This document shows positions 35,101-48,520 of a DNA stretch of 64,000 nt, one piece after another (the stretch's first letter is position 1; each line of letters opens with the position of its first letter). The notes below the pieces were generated by a model. That model was given only the letters and a program-made list of their open reading frames with translations. It did not search any database and was not told the origin of the DNA. The position numbers were made by a program, and so were the translations under genes. Source of the DNA: Dipylidium caninum (Eukaryota; Platyhelminthes; Cestoda; Cyclophyllidea; Dipylidiidae); NCBI GenBank assembly GCA_017562135.1, contig QEYB01001312.1, positions 124,001-188,000 of the forward strand, written 5' to 3'.

Positions 35101-38100
35101 CAGAAGGAGCTGGTGCTGCTCTGCCGCGGGCACTACTGGAGTCCTTTGCATCAGGCGGTTGTCGGCCCCGACAGGGTGAGGTAGTTGCCCCTACCGCCCA
35201 TCAAATCCAGCCCACAGCGTCGATGCGGGTTGCTTTTTGCTTTTTCTGCGCGTTTCGTGGCCTCTCAGACTTCGGCCGGGAAAAGTGAAACTGGACTCGA
35301 CAACACGACGACATGACCCCTCACCTCGGCGTGGACCTGAGGTCTCAGTCGCCTCCTGTCGTTTCTCCCAGTGCGGAGCGGTTCAGGCACCGCGAGGTGC
35401 CAGGCCGCTGGGGTACACCAGCGCCACTTCTCACTGCCTCATTGGAGCCGATCGTCGGGAAGCCGTAGCAGACGGGGCGATTGACCAGTGGGCTGACGGA
35501 CGGGCTTGGTTGACGGCGCAGTGGTCCACTGAGCCGTGGCGCCCAGGCTTTCGCTTCCAATCGCCCTCGCGTGTGAAGGCGGGAACGGAGTTGCTGCGGG
35601 CTTCGTCGCCGCTATAGGTAGCAAATTTAAGGAGTGGGCCTAAGAGGCGTATCCTTCAAAAGTAGCGTTCTGTAGGCTGTTTCAGAGTCATCTGCGTTGA
35701 CCTTCCGTAGTGCAACAAAAAGTTTTGGGAACTATAAGATGAAGAGCCTCTGACGTGACCGACCGCGGAGGACGTGGCTGGAGCGCCACGTTCTCATCGC
35801 ATGGCCGTTTGAGGAGCGTTGGCTGAGGGGGTCAGCGTCTGCGGCGGGCGTTCAAATTCCTCCCTCTCCGCACGTCCGAGCGCAGCTGGGCGCCCCAACC
35901 ACGATGGCGTGTCGTGAGTCATCGGTGCCGCGTGTGAATGCCTGCGCCCCCCCCGCCCCCGGCGCCCTTGACCCACTTTCGAATGCTCTCCGATGGCGGA
36001 ACCACCCAAAGGGGGCGCGGAGAACACCCACGCCGGAGCCAATGGGAGCGGCAAAGAAGCGGACCACACAGGCGGGCGAATGCTGCTCGTCATCAGCGCC
36101 TTGCGTGGGTGCTACGCGGCCGAATGCGGCCCCGCCTCGTCCGAACGCAGGTTTCGCTGACCAGAATGGCCTAGTGCCACCATCCCTCAAAATGCGGAGG
36201 AGAACCCACAGCAGCGGCCCCGGGGCGTGCTGCAGGCCTAGCGAGTGTCCCTCTGGTCCGAATTTGGAGAACGGGAAGTCGGGAGGACGTGCGACAATGG
36301 CAGGGATCGAGGCGACCTCCACGCTTGGTCGAGGCGTGGGGCACCGGGGAGGGCGCGAGGGGAAAGCCACGCAGTTACAAACCGCCGGTCGGAGGCCATT
36401 CAACAGGGGAGGCGACAGGTTCCACCTCTGATCTAATCGGCGGGAACTGAAATATGCACCCTGAGTAAATGTATTTGTTACAATCAGCCGCATAAACTCG
36501 AGAAGTAGGGCTGCTCAGAGAGGAGGAGGATAATGCCGCCAACGTGGCATGAGCGGGAAGCCCGAAGGCACGAGGATGGCTCCGTGAGGTCCGGGGCACC
36601 TCGCTCTCAGATGGCTCGATGTCGCGTCGCCGGAGAAAACTGCGATTCGCAGCCTGCGGAGGAGTCACCTCTCAACTCCATTAGTCGCTCGAGGTGGCTT
36701 CACCGTGAGGGAAGAGGGGAGATGGGAGCGGAGGACTCCTCTTACTGCGTGAAGTGACCGGTGTGATGCGAGGCCTCCTCTTGCATGCGGTGCCGAAAAA
36801 GTCGGCATGGAAGGTGGGAGTTAATCCTTTCCAGTATTACATCACGCATATTATTCCACATCGGCCGAAATTGTGCCGCCGACTTATCCTTTGGAACACC
36901 GGAATTTCTCAACGGCCACTTACACTCCATCGGAACGTCCAGACGCTTGACTGAGGAATGTGCAAGTTCGCAGAAGATCGCGAGGCCTTACAGTGCAACT
37001 ACTTGTCAGCGTAAAAAAACTCCCAACCGGAGACGATAAAAGTGGAACAGAAAGAAAAGGGGTTTGAGGTGGCGGTGACGAGGTTGCACCGTTAAAATAG
37101 CCCCGAGAGCCAATCGCAACGGACATATTTGATGATAAACTGCAGGGCCTGAGCAAGTCGGCGCAGGGTTGGAAGGCAGCACAGTTGCAGAAGGCTCTGT
37201 CAACGATGCTGCTGTCGATTATGTCTCCTCCTGCCAACTGACTCATCGCCTCGTCGGAGCATCGGCATCAGCGGCGCCAGCAGCGGCAGCTGCTGCGTCA
37301 GCTATTCGAGAAGTAATCAGTTGACACCGAAAAAAGCAACGAAAAGCGATGTTGCACAGGGCGAACGCAATATCGAGCCGATCGCCTGCCTGCTTGTCCC
37401 CTCCCCCCCCCCACCTCTGTGTTCAAGGCCGTCTTACGTCCGCGGTGACGCCCACCTCGACTTTCCCGCATCAGGGGAACCTCTGTGGTGGGACGTGAAC
37501 CTCAACTCTTTCACCACATCCCTCCTCCCTGCGTTCGTCCGGTGAGCTCGACGCGACGAGGGTTCTAAAGTCGCCAAAGGGCCGGCAGGAGTCCAAACTG
37601 TGAGATGTAGGAGAATTCAAAGCACGAATCCTCTCGACCGGGAGTAGTCAAACCCACCCTCAGCGTCCCACTCCCCAAGGCCAAATGTCAAACCGTGTCG
37701 AAATGGTGTCCTGAAAGTCTCGAGAAACCAGTACGTCTCCTCGAGTCCAGAGCGCACTTCGTTGCGTGACGTGGAGCAGGTCGATGTTGAGGCTCCTGTT
37801 CGCTTTCTGTGAGGCCTGACGGTTGGTAGGCGCGGCCTCAAATGGATTCGTGGAGGTTTCTGATTCACGCGGTATCGTCGCACCGCGGTCACTCCATTTC
37901 CCGCTGTTACAGTCCTTCTACAGACTGGACTGGAGGGAAGGCGGTCCGGGCCGGTCGGGTTCACTGGAGGGCCACATGCTCCAACCTCGTCGCCCGCAGA
38001 CCCCGTCGTCCCGATCAGAGGAGGTGGTCGAGGCGGGTTGGGGAGGGTTTTGAGGACTCGCCACATCGGCCGCATTCGTTGTGCTGACTAAATGCTGCCA

Positions 38101-41100
38101 GGCGGGACGAGCAGTTCGTATCTCCTTCACTCAAACAAGCTAATCACTTTTTCAGTCCCGGCAGCATTCAGACGACAACAAAGGCGAAGGGAAAGTGTCC
38201 TGTCCTCACGTGGTTCGCGCCATCATCATCATCATCATCGCTGACGCGAACATCAACCAAGCGCAAAAGCGTGGATTTAGCGTTGGCAACTCAACAAATC
38301 GCTTTAAATATGCGATTATCTGGTGTTTATCTGTCGTCTCGCGCCAAAATGGCGTCATCGGCCGTCATTGGAAGTTTGCGCTTTCTCACCATCGCCTCCT
38401 TTGACGCATGCCAAAAGTTGACGCATTCTTGGCGGAAAGTACACAGCTGGAGACATGCAAGGCCAATGGTGGAAGAAAGAAGTGCACCTGGGATAACATC
38501 AAAGCCCATCCAAATTGGGCTAGAAAAGCGCGCTGGAACAGCGGACCGGAACATCTTGAACAAAATCGCAAGAAGGGTCAGCTAGTGCTGACGTGTTTAC
38601 GTAAATTTCGAGGCGCCCGCGACGACAGCTGCACGGGAGACCTTCGCCCAAGACTCGGTGCAGATCGGCTGCTTGTCTTGCCTCCCCGGTGCTGTGGCCT
38701 CCCCTATTCTTCGTCGAAGAAAATCGGTTTGCGCTGAGTTCAGGTGGGCCTATTTGTGAGTGTCGCAGCCCATTAATTCGGTTTCGCAGGGAGGAGACGT
38801 TGTCAATGCCCCGAGGGCGTGGGGGCCGACCGGGTAACAAGTGAGAACCTCCAAGTAAGGAAGCACATCACGAAAGGTTCCTCGCCAATTTCTCACGGCC
38901 CCATGTCTCTCGGTTACTGACTCCGGGGGGGGGGGGCGTGTGACGGAGCGCCGAATGCCCAGACGAAGGAGGCAGTGGATCGGCCAGTTTCGTGGTCTGG
39001 CATCCGTCCTGTCGACCAAAGCCCCACGAGGTGTAGCGCCACACTCGCGCTCACCCTGTTGCGTGGCGTGTGCCACCCACCGAAGTCCGTGTGAGATGGG
39101 CATTAATTATCACCTCATCCCGCCCTCAAGGGCCGACCGACCAAGGGGCTCTCGTCATCATTCATGCCTCTCCGTGACTCACTCAGTGGCATGTGAGCGG
39201 GTGAAGGCAGACGGACTCGGCGGATGCGGGAGTTCGTGTGGGCGGAAGTGTAGCTGCTCAGGCGCTGTGGTCGGTGAAGACACCCGCCGGACGGACGGGT
39301 TCCTCGCGGAGCGGTAAGGAGGTTCCTATTGGTACCAGCGCTCCCCGACGGCCTAAAACAGTGACGATGGGACGAACGCGTGTCCAATGACATGCATCAT
39401 GCGTGATCAAGCAGAAAGTACCAAACGGAAGGTTTTGAGTGGGCAGGAAGTCAAGCTGGATGGGGAGGACAAAAGTCGTGGACGAATGATTTGTCGCACC
39501 AACCGAGTGGCGTCCGTTGACGTGCCGCTATCATCTCACAGGGCGCCTACATGACAGGAGCAAACAGCCGATCAGAGGAAGACCGGAAGGGGGAGCGTGG
39601 AGTGCAGCTTGAAGGGGAGGACGACGTGTAACAGCGCGTCGGTGCCGAGGCAGGTGGGGACCGCCTCGACGGGGCGGGGTGCTCTGCCCCGCAGCCTCGG
39701 ACACGGAAGGAGGGTGACTGCACGTGGACGTGCCCTCGCGAGGAGGTCTCAGCCACCGGCCGCCCTCGATACTCTGCTTGAAAGAAGAATAAACCAATCA
39801 GAGGCGAAGAAACGCATGCGGCACGTCACCTCCAATCGATCGATTGGGCAAAGTGCCTCAGGGAAATCGATGTCGGGCGCGCTGGGATTTGAGTGCTCGA
39901 GAGGCGATGATTCAGCGTGATGTTCTGGGTCTTCCCAACCTTTTCAAGGAAAAACGAGCAGCAGGTCAGCGTTATTTGCCCACTTTTAGGAAGCGGCTTT
40001 TGATTATCGCAGAAACAATTAAAAAATTGCGCTTTTCCGCGCGAGTTGAGGAAAAAGGGCCACACACCGGACGTGGAAAGGACAGTGAGGAGTGGATGAG
40101 GCTGCCACTTCCACGTGCCCGCAAATCATGAAAGCTCCTTGCACAAATCGGACGGGATTGGGCGGAGACTCTCCCCGTGTGGAGCGCTCTTTTGGCAGGT
40201 GTCACGACTGCACTCAACTTCCGCCCGGTGAGGGCGTTGGAGGAATGGGGACACTCATTAGAGGCGAAAAAGACAAAGGGACGTTCATTTTGCACAACGG
40301 AAGCCTCATTGCCTGTGTGTGTGTGGGTGTGAATGTTTGTAAAGAAGTTTGCCATAGACAGAGGAAGGCAAGTCTGCGTTTATCGCTGAAAAGGAATTTG
40401 ACTAATAAAGGCTGAGCGAACGGACTTACTTGGCCGGTATCTCCAGTAATAATGGTTGGAGGAGGCGACAGGGGAATAGCACAATAATCGCCCACCATAT
40501 TTGCCCTTTTCCCTCTCTCGAATATCCGCCCTTATTTGCATATCGCCAGAAGGAGCTTGCAGGCGATTTTTCAGCAGTCTACGATTTGCGCTGGCAGTGG
40601 AGATACCGAGGCCGGAACAACCAGGCGATTGGCGAAGTGGGACGCAACCAAACTGAGTTCGGCTCGGGAGTTCTTTAGGGGCTGCGGCCGGGCAGTCAGT
40701 CCACTTCAACTCTGCCACGAGGGGCACCTGAGGTGGATCCGTGCTGCTCTGCCTCCTTGTCGAATTCATGTCGGGTTTCCGCGTAAACGCCTCAACGCCA
40801 GTCGACCAGGAATTTGAGCTTTATCCAGTAATTTCTCATGCTAACGCTAAAAGTGTTGAAATAGGCAGTAATAAAAAGATCATTTTCCAATTGGAAGAGT
40901 CTTCCTCACCCCACTTCCTGTAGCCTTCAAGTCGGAAATATTGAGGTGAGTGCATACCACTCCACGAGTGGGAGAGACGCAGGCTTACTGAGTCTGGGAG
41001 ACTCGGTTGGGGATACTGCGCAAAATCTCCGAGGCTCCACCACGAACGCCACGAACAAGGTCAATCGGCTTATCAGCACGCCGGTCATCGGGGTGTGGTG

Positions 41101-43862
41101 TGCGGAGGCATTGTAAACTTACCGCCCCGTGGGCACGGGACCGTCGTCCCAGCTGGTCCAAATGACGTGGGGAGGTCAGTCAAAGCGAGCTCCATTAATG
41201 CGTTCGGAAGAGACCACAAATTAACCGACAAATCCTGTCTCAGGGGTGCCAAACCGTTCGATTACACGTGAATGCGTCCGTCGAATTCACCACGTGAGGT
41301 CGCCGTGGATGCAGTGGCCGCAGCTCGTTCGGGGCATGAAATGGCCTTCCAGGGACATTCTCTGACCCCACCGATGAATCATAGCGGCGAGTGACGCAGG
41401 AGGGGGAGGGGGGGGGCTCGGAGCACGTGACCCCAGCGGAAGCGATGATTAATGGGGCGAGGTCACCGCGCAGGCCTGTTCGCCGACCTCAGCGGAGGCC
41501 GGACCCGGACCCGGAGCCGGAGCCCGAGTCGAGCCGGAGCGTCAGCGCGAGAGCGCGGGAGGCGAGTGCGAGGACGCCATGGCGCAGGTTAGGCGTCTGC
41601 CTGGGGTCAAACCGCTCGCGGTGATTTTGGTGAAAGTCGGTTCTGCGATGAGAGGCGAGTTCGAGAACTGCAGACTCGGACGAGATGGCAAAGGGCGGCA
41701 CCTCGAGGTGCCCAACCTCGCCACCCACCTCGCATATTCCGTGGCTTCTCCTCTCCCGTTACCGGAGGGTAAATCGAGCGAACTGCTTCCTCCTTCGCCT
41801 CGGCTGCAGACCACAGCGAAATGCAGCAGAAAGTCGCGTTTGGGCGCGTGGCACCTTGCGACCTCGGCCGGGTCGTCACATCTGCCAATCGGTTTTTGCG
41901 CTCTTCCCGGCCCACTGTCGAGGGCACGCGACAGACACTGGAAGCCTCTTCAGCGCGAGGCGAGGCGGTCCACCACACCGCGGAGCTACTCGCCACGTGA
42001 ACGTTAACGCGAAGCTGCCAAGGTGAGCGCTTCCGCGCTCCCAGCTCCCAGCGGACGAGGGAGCGAGTTAAATGGGGACTTTTTGACAATTTCTCAGCGA
42101 AATGACCTCCTGCTCTGGTATCTAGAGCCGATGGCGAGATGGAAAGCCGAGGCCACCTTCTCACCGTCGGCGTAAATGTTAATTGGCGAGGAAAAGCGGG
42201 TGTTTTGCAAAGAAAATAATTTAATTTACTCGGTTACAGTGGCAGCCAAGGCCAAACAAACAGGGTAGTTGTTCGTGTGTGTGCCAAGTCTTCTTCACGT
42301 GTGTGCGTGAGTGTGTGTGTAGCCATAAAACACACATTTCTCGTCTGCCTGAGTACACACGGAGTGGGCGTCTCTTAGACACCTCACTCAATCATCTTCG
42401 CTGCTCCGCCGCCCTCTTCATCGCCGTCCTCCTCCGCCTCCTTAATTTAGTCACTCTTTTGTCACAGTGACGCCTCTTGCCTCCGCCGAGGTCTACTCCC
42501 TCATCTTGACGAATTGATGTCAAATAAATACACATTTCTGGCGGTCTGCTCCTCGCGCATCTAATTACGCGAAAGTTGGGGTGAAGAAAGAGAGAAACGC
42601 CACGAATTTGCCTCTTTAGCACACACACGCTCTGATTAGTGCGGAGAATGAAGGCCGAAGTTGCGCACTCTCGGTGGTTGGCCGGGGAAAGTGAGAGGGC
42701 GGAGACAAGCACCCAGCCACAGGGCGGAGGAGCAGAGGAGTCTGCCTGGCGGTCGGGCCTCCCTGCCTAAAGTCCCCAATAAATTTTCCCCTCCTGCTTG
42801 AACTGACCGCCGAGCGGCTCAGAGAAGCCGCGAAGGGCGGAATTTCGCGGGGAAGGGATTTTACAGGCGTCACCCAGACAACACACCTGCCCCCATGCAC
42901 AAGGCCGCCTACCGTCTAATGAGGGTGTAAATTCGAAGCAAACTTTAGGATTACCGACGCCCTCCTCCGCCACCAGCTTCACCCCCACCGCGTCGAAGGC
43001 TGCTAAAATCCAGCCAATCAACGTGAAGCGGCTTCCAAAGTCACCTTCAGCCCGCGTGATTATTCATCTCCGATTGTTCTTCTAATTTATTCAAGCACAC
43101 CAAATTAATTGGCTTTTTGAGGGCTCATTACTACTTGGCTGAGCGATGGCGAGGGGGCTGCGGGGACGGAGGGAAGGCGCGTGAATGTGGGCCGTCGCGG
43201 CCCACCCCGAGAAGGCGTCCACTGCGCAATGAATGCCCCGAGCTGCGCCCCCGCCCCACCCCCCGAGAGGTCGCCGTGGCGGGTGAGGATGGGCACAGAG
43301 TCCGCGGGGTGGGCGAGGCATCCATCCCCCCAACGCCGGCATCAATCGTTCGCATTCTCCATTCTCCACTTCTCAGCGTCCATACTGAAGTTCCCCATAC
43401 GTCTCTTTACCCCTCAACTCTCCCGTAATGATACCTTTTAACGTCATTTGCTGTGCCATCGTGTGGGTAAAATTTTAGATGGGTTGCATTCTCAGATCAC
43501 GGCTATGGAGTTTGCAGGAAGGACTAAACATGTTCTCTAGGAAGGAAAAACGCCCTCCCGTCGGTGGAGGGGGGGAGTGAGTGGAGTGGATGGGTGGGGG
43601 AGGAGGCGATGTCTCACTCTGCATACTCACCCGCCGGTTTACAAAATCTCCCCGTAGCTCAGTCCAACGCAGCCAAACGCGCTGACTCCAGCTACACACC
43701 CACCCAGGAAACACAAACTCACGCACAGGCGGGAGCGTGCATGCAAAAGAAGGCTCAAGGTCGCGGAGAGGGAAAAAAGGAGGCGATGGCAGGAGAGGCG
43801 GGCGGAAAGTACACCCGGCCGGTGGGGCTAAAGTCCAAGTCAGCGCGGGCCTGTGATTGGCT

Positions 43863-43880
43863 GGCCGGCCGGCCGGCCGG
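43863..43880 (+). repeat. GGCC tandem palindrome
   Basis: Consecutive GGCC units forming a fully self-complementary stretch that also carries overlapping rare-cutter sites. Confidence 0.9.
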
Positions 43881-46800
43881 GCGAAGGGCGGCGAGCGCTG
43901 CGGACGGAGGGTGCGGCGGGCGTTCGCCTGTCCGGAAGCGGGGTTAGCGCGACCTGGACGGCGTGAGTCACTGCCCAACGCCTCGACTGTGCACTTCTGG
44001 CCGCGGAGGCCGCGCTCGTCGATGGCATTGCGTGGACACGTTCGTGCGTGGCACCCGCCGGACGGTTACCTCGACGTCGCTTGCGTGGAGGCCAACCGAG
44101 TGACCGAACGACCGACCGGGGCGGCTGCCCCGCCCTCCCCCCAGCATAAATGGCGGTGGTGCGATAAAGTTCTTCCGCGGTCGGTCTCCAAAAACATGTT
44201 GTATCTGGCAGGCAGCTGCACCCGTTACACGAGAGGGTACTTTAGCCAGGTGACGGCGACGGAGCGGGTTAAAACTTGTGGCTGTTGAGAATTTCAATCC
44301 TCCGCCTTGTTTCCTCCCACCCGGCCGAGGGCGCCTTCTCCGCGTGTCGGTCATTCGGGGACAGGATGGTTTATGCCGAGAGCACTACGATTCCCTAGTA
44401 AAAGTGTTCTTTTTATCCCAGTCTGCAAGGTGAGAGGAAATTGCAGTGCAGTCTTCAGTGGGCCGCGAGGAAGGCCGCAGTGAAGAGCCAAAAGACACCA
44501 GAAGGCGTCCACCAACACCCTCGTCTCCCCACACCTCGACCGGTCCCCGCTCTCCACGCTCAACAAAATCTTCTCCAACAATTTCAAGTTAATCACTGAC
44601 TTTTTGCTCCCCACCCTCCTTCTCGTGCTTCCTCCTGTTCGGGTCGGCTGTTGAATTAATAAGCAGTGAGGACCTGCGTCGTGAACGGGGCTTCGGGGCT
44701 GCCCTCTGCGTGACGCGGGGCCTGAGGAGGAGGCCTGTCGCGGACGCTGACGCCTCCCCACCAGGCGAATCATGTGCCAGTTTACTTACTGCACGTCCTA
44801 CGCGACAACCTCCCAGTGGAAAGACGAGGAGGCGGGAGGGTAAAGAAATTTCCTGGGAAAAGACCAATTGACGCTGTGAGTCGCCCCGATGACCGTATAA
44901 TTTGGGGGACTGCTACGGAAACGTGGGCATCCGATCCCGAGGAGGAGCAGTGTGGTCTTCACACGACAGTTTGTCCTCCTCTCTCTTCGTGTGTTTGTGT
45001 TTATGCGTGTGTGTCTGTGTGTGTGGGTCGGTGGGGGTGGGGGTGAGGGGGGGCGTGAGAGAAAATGTGGCGGGTTAAGGACGTATAAGCGGGGGAGCCG
45101 GCGAGTTCGTCTGTTGAGTCAAGCGACATTAACATCGCCGGAGGCGGAGATGGCGGTGGAGGCGGTGAGGTCACCGCGGTAACCTCGACGCCTAACCTGA
45201 GAAAAAAGCTGGCTCGGGGAAGGGGCCGAGCAGGACGGCGGCGGACCCGGTGTGCCGAGGCCAGACACCATAGTCGTGACGAGTCCCCTCCAGCCGTGTT
45301 AAAATCACAAAAAATGAATAAATAAACTTTTGTTTTACTCGTAGTGACTAATTAATGTGGTGAGTATTTCAACTGACTTTTTTCCACTTAGTGCACTCGG
45401 ATGCACTTCAGAGGGCTTGGCAAGGTGGAGACTGTGGAAAAACATCTACTTAAGCAATTTTCCGGAGTTAGTCGTGTCTTGGGATACCTCACTGGGCCCC
45501 GCCGCCGCCCCGCGCTCCCACTCCATTCCATTTGCCCATTCGCGGTTGAATGGGGACCCTTTGCCGGCCTCGAAGCGGCCTCCTGGCCGGTCAGAGTCAG
45601 CGCAGCAGCCGAGGGCGGTTGACTGGGCGCCGCGCGGCTCCTCTCCACACCGACGAGGAGGCAGGAAAACAACGTCTCTGATAAGCGCCACAGACTACAA
45701 AGTTTTCGAGGAAATACGCCATAACCGAGTCATCAGCGGCCTCCACTAACTCCCACTAGACTGGTTTGATTGTCGCAAGACTTAGTGTTGTCAAGTCGCT
45801 CATCGTGACGCCTCCCTACCTCCGCTTGAACGAATTCCGAGGCTTGGCCGTTCGCGGCGCTTTTTGTCAGACTGGAGAGGCCCACGAGGAGAGCGACGGA
45901 GGAAGGCCGAGAGAATGCGAGTGGACGGGCACAACACGATGATGTTCTTCTCCGGCGCCTCAAATGGAACAGAACGCTCGATCCTTCATTCCTTCATTCT
46001 TATTCTGACTATGAAGTGTGGGAAATTTTGCTAAATTCACTGGGGAGGCGCGGAAAAGCATTGGCAGCCCGAAAACCGCTATCCCCGACCACCACCACCG
46101 CTAAGATCATCTTCCTCCACTTTTATCCATTCCAAAATGCCCTGGAGGCATTGCGACGAAGGGGCTGAGCAGCTCACTTGGGAAGTGGGGCGACAAGCTT
46201 GACTAACTCGCACGCCCTGGCCGCCCCCGCCTTGGCTGCGCAGGACGGACGATGCCATTCTGCGAGGTGATTTGCATAACCTCCTCAACCGTTCTTGCGC
46301 ACGTGGGCCGGCATCGAGCGGCGGAGCAGCGCAAGGCCGACGGTCCGCCCACGCCGGATCATGTGACGCTCGGACGGCTCTTTCACCGGCCGACGACGTG
46401 CACTGCGAGCAGAGCGCCTCGAGGCGTTGCGTTAGAGGACCTTTTCTGCACTATCTCCACGTGTTGATATCCAAGAAAGTGCTCCTGACTGACTGAAAGT
46501 TTACCAAAATCCCCTATTTTTGCCATGGTGACTTCACCACTTTGGAGGCGATGATAGAAAAAGAAACTGGGAGTTCCCTCCTCAATTTTGCTTCTCCTGT
46601 AAAGTCCTAATTGAGGGACGGTGGTCGCGTGCTCTCTAACACCCATGTCGTAAATTTATAATGCCATCCAGCTAATTGCTCGGCGTAGGGGCTTCGCCAG
46701 GCGATTCGAGTGGGGAGCGTTGACTGCCGGAGGGACGGTGTCGCCACCCTTCCCTTCCTCGCCCCCCTAAGGTCCCCTCTGACATCTGAAGGGTTGTCAG

Positions 46801-47883
46801 AGCTGTTTCCTGCCGGCGACATAAGAGTGACTGCCCGATATAAAGTGCCAAGAATCGATAACTGGTGGGCCATCGATCAGTCGATCGACTTCCAACCAAT
46901 CAGAGATGAGGGGAGTTCAAAAATAAAACTTTCAACTCTGGGATAGGGTTATGGGAGAATTTATGTTGATTTGGATGCAGCAAAGCAGACATTCTAAAAT
47001 TATCACTCAGGCAGCGCAGCAGAAGGACGATTTTTTCGACAGCAACATACGATGCTCTTTGAAGTAATTGAATATCTTTTGAGGCAAATTTGATGGCCGA
47101 ATTGATAAACGCGATTTCTAAAATTAAAATGTCAACACACTTTGGTAAAGCACAATTTGATGCACCTCACAACGATGGTAAACGGCTTATAACAAGTCTG
47201 CGAAACGCCCTGACGTCGAATCGCCAGGCTCGATGCGGCTCAGGCCGACAACTCGAGCCGTGAGGACAGCGTGGAGACTGCTGGCTCGTTTTTCCCTCCC
47301 TTACTGTCGTTGCCTACAAAATGTTGAGAAGCCTACCGACCAACTTCACCTGAGAAGTTGAACGTGCGATGGACGATATTCTGAAGGGGCCCGGAAAGGC
47401 ACGCAGACCAGATGATACCCACACTGGAAGGGAGAAGAATTACAACCTGTCTTTGGTGAAGGTAAACTTCAACGATTGTAGCTTTTGTGTGGGCACTGTT
47501 CTCGCAGCATGGCAGAGCAGCTAAACAGCCAACCGGAGATCGGTCTTCGGAGGCGGAGGAAGTGGCAGAGATGAGACGGCGGATGAGTCGGTCTTCCATT
47601 CTGATTTTGGTCCTTTTGCGTGTGTGGTGCACGGAGACCACATTTTCGGGGCGAGGGCCTCTTCAGCCCACAACTACCCTGGTGACTGTCTAGTCTCCGA
47701 GCCTCTCACCCCGACGGCAAGGCAGTCGATCATGGGGTGCCTGGAAAAGACATTAAACTTTAATGGTTTCGAAGGCGTTTGTTACGTCCATTAAGGCCAC
47801 GCCAACAATTGGAGCCCTGGCGTAGGTGCGCCGTAGAGGACCTCAAACCGGCCTCTCCTCTGAACCGCAGTCTGGTGCGCAGC

Positions 47884-47925
47884 GAACAAACAAACAAACA
47901 AATGAGTGAGTGAGTGAGTAAGTAA
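47884..47925 (+). repeat. AAAC tetramers followed by GAGT tetramers
   Basis: Two adjacent short tandem tetranucleotide repeats: AAAC, about four copies, then GAGT, about four copies with a decayed end. Confidence 0.9.
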
Positions 47926-48495
47926 CTGAATAGGGGAATGGGTGAGTGTGACCCAAGCACGCTAGTGGCAACTGTTAATATGTCATGTCTGACTGCTTGA
48001 CAGGGTGTCGCACCGCGAGCGACGCACTCGGATGACAGGCTTTGCCCCCGCACGACTGCGTCATTCATGTCGCAGCTGGACATTGTCAAGGGGTTCAAGG
48101 CCCTTGTTAAACAATTCCTCCCCCTCGCTCGCGCCTCCGGATTTTGAATTCTTTGAGCCCACCTTTAAATTCACACCTCGGGGGCGAAGTAAATTAGCGC
48201 AAGATAGCGGTGAGAGAAAAGGGGGAGAAAGAGCATTTCAGTTGCAGGTACCATTGGGATAATACGGCTTTTGTCCCGACGTGATGGAGAGTGTATTTTT
48301 GCCGGCGATAGGCGCAGCAGGTCTGCCGTTACGCCGCAACGAGTACAACAAATCACGATGTGATTAAACTTGGTGTTAGACCCTTCTCACCCTTTGACCG
48401 ATTAACCTCAGTCCCCGACAAGCGTTACATGTACAAGGAACAAAAGGCGGTGGTTGTGCTCTGGCGCAGAATGAGAACACGATTTCATCCACAAT

Positions 48496-48520
48496 ACACA
48501 CGCGCACACACACACACACT
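48496..48520 (+). repeat. AC dinucleotide repeat
   Basis: An AC repeat with a short GC interruption, in unassigned DNA. Confidence 0.9.

Noticed and set aside
35171..35205. TGAGGTAGTT resembling a let-7 5' end
   Set aside because: Only the first ten bases match and the nearby complement gives a five-pair stem, far too short for a precursor.
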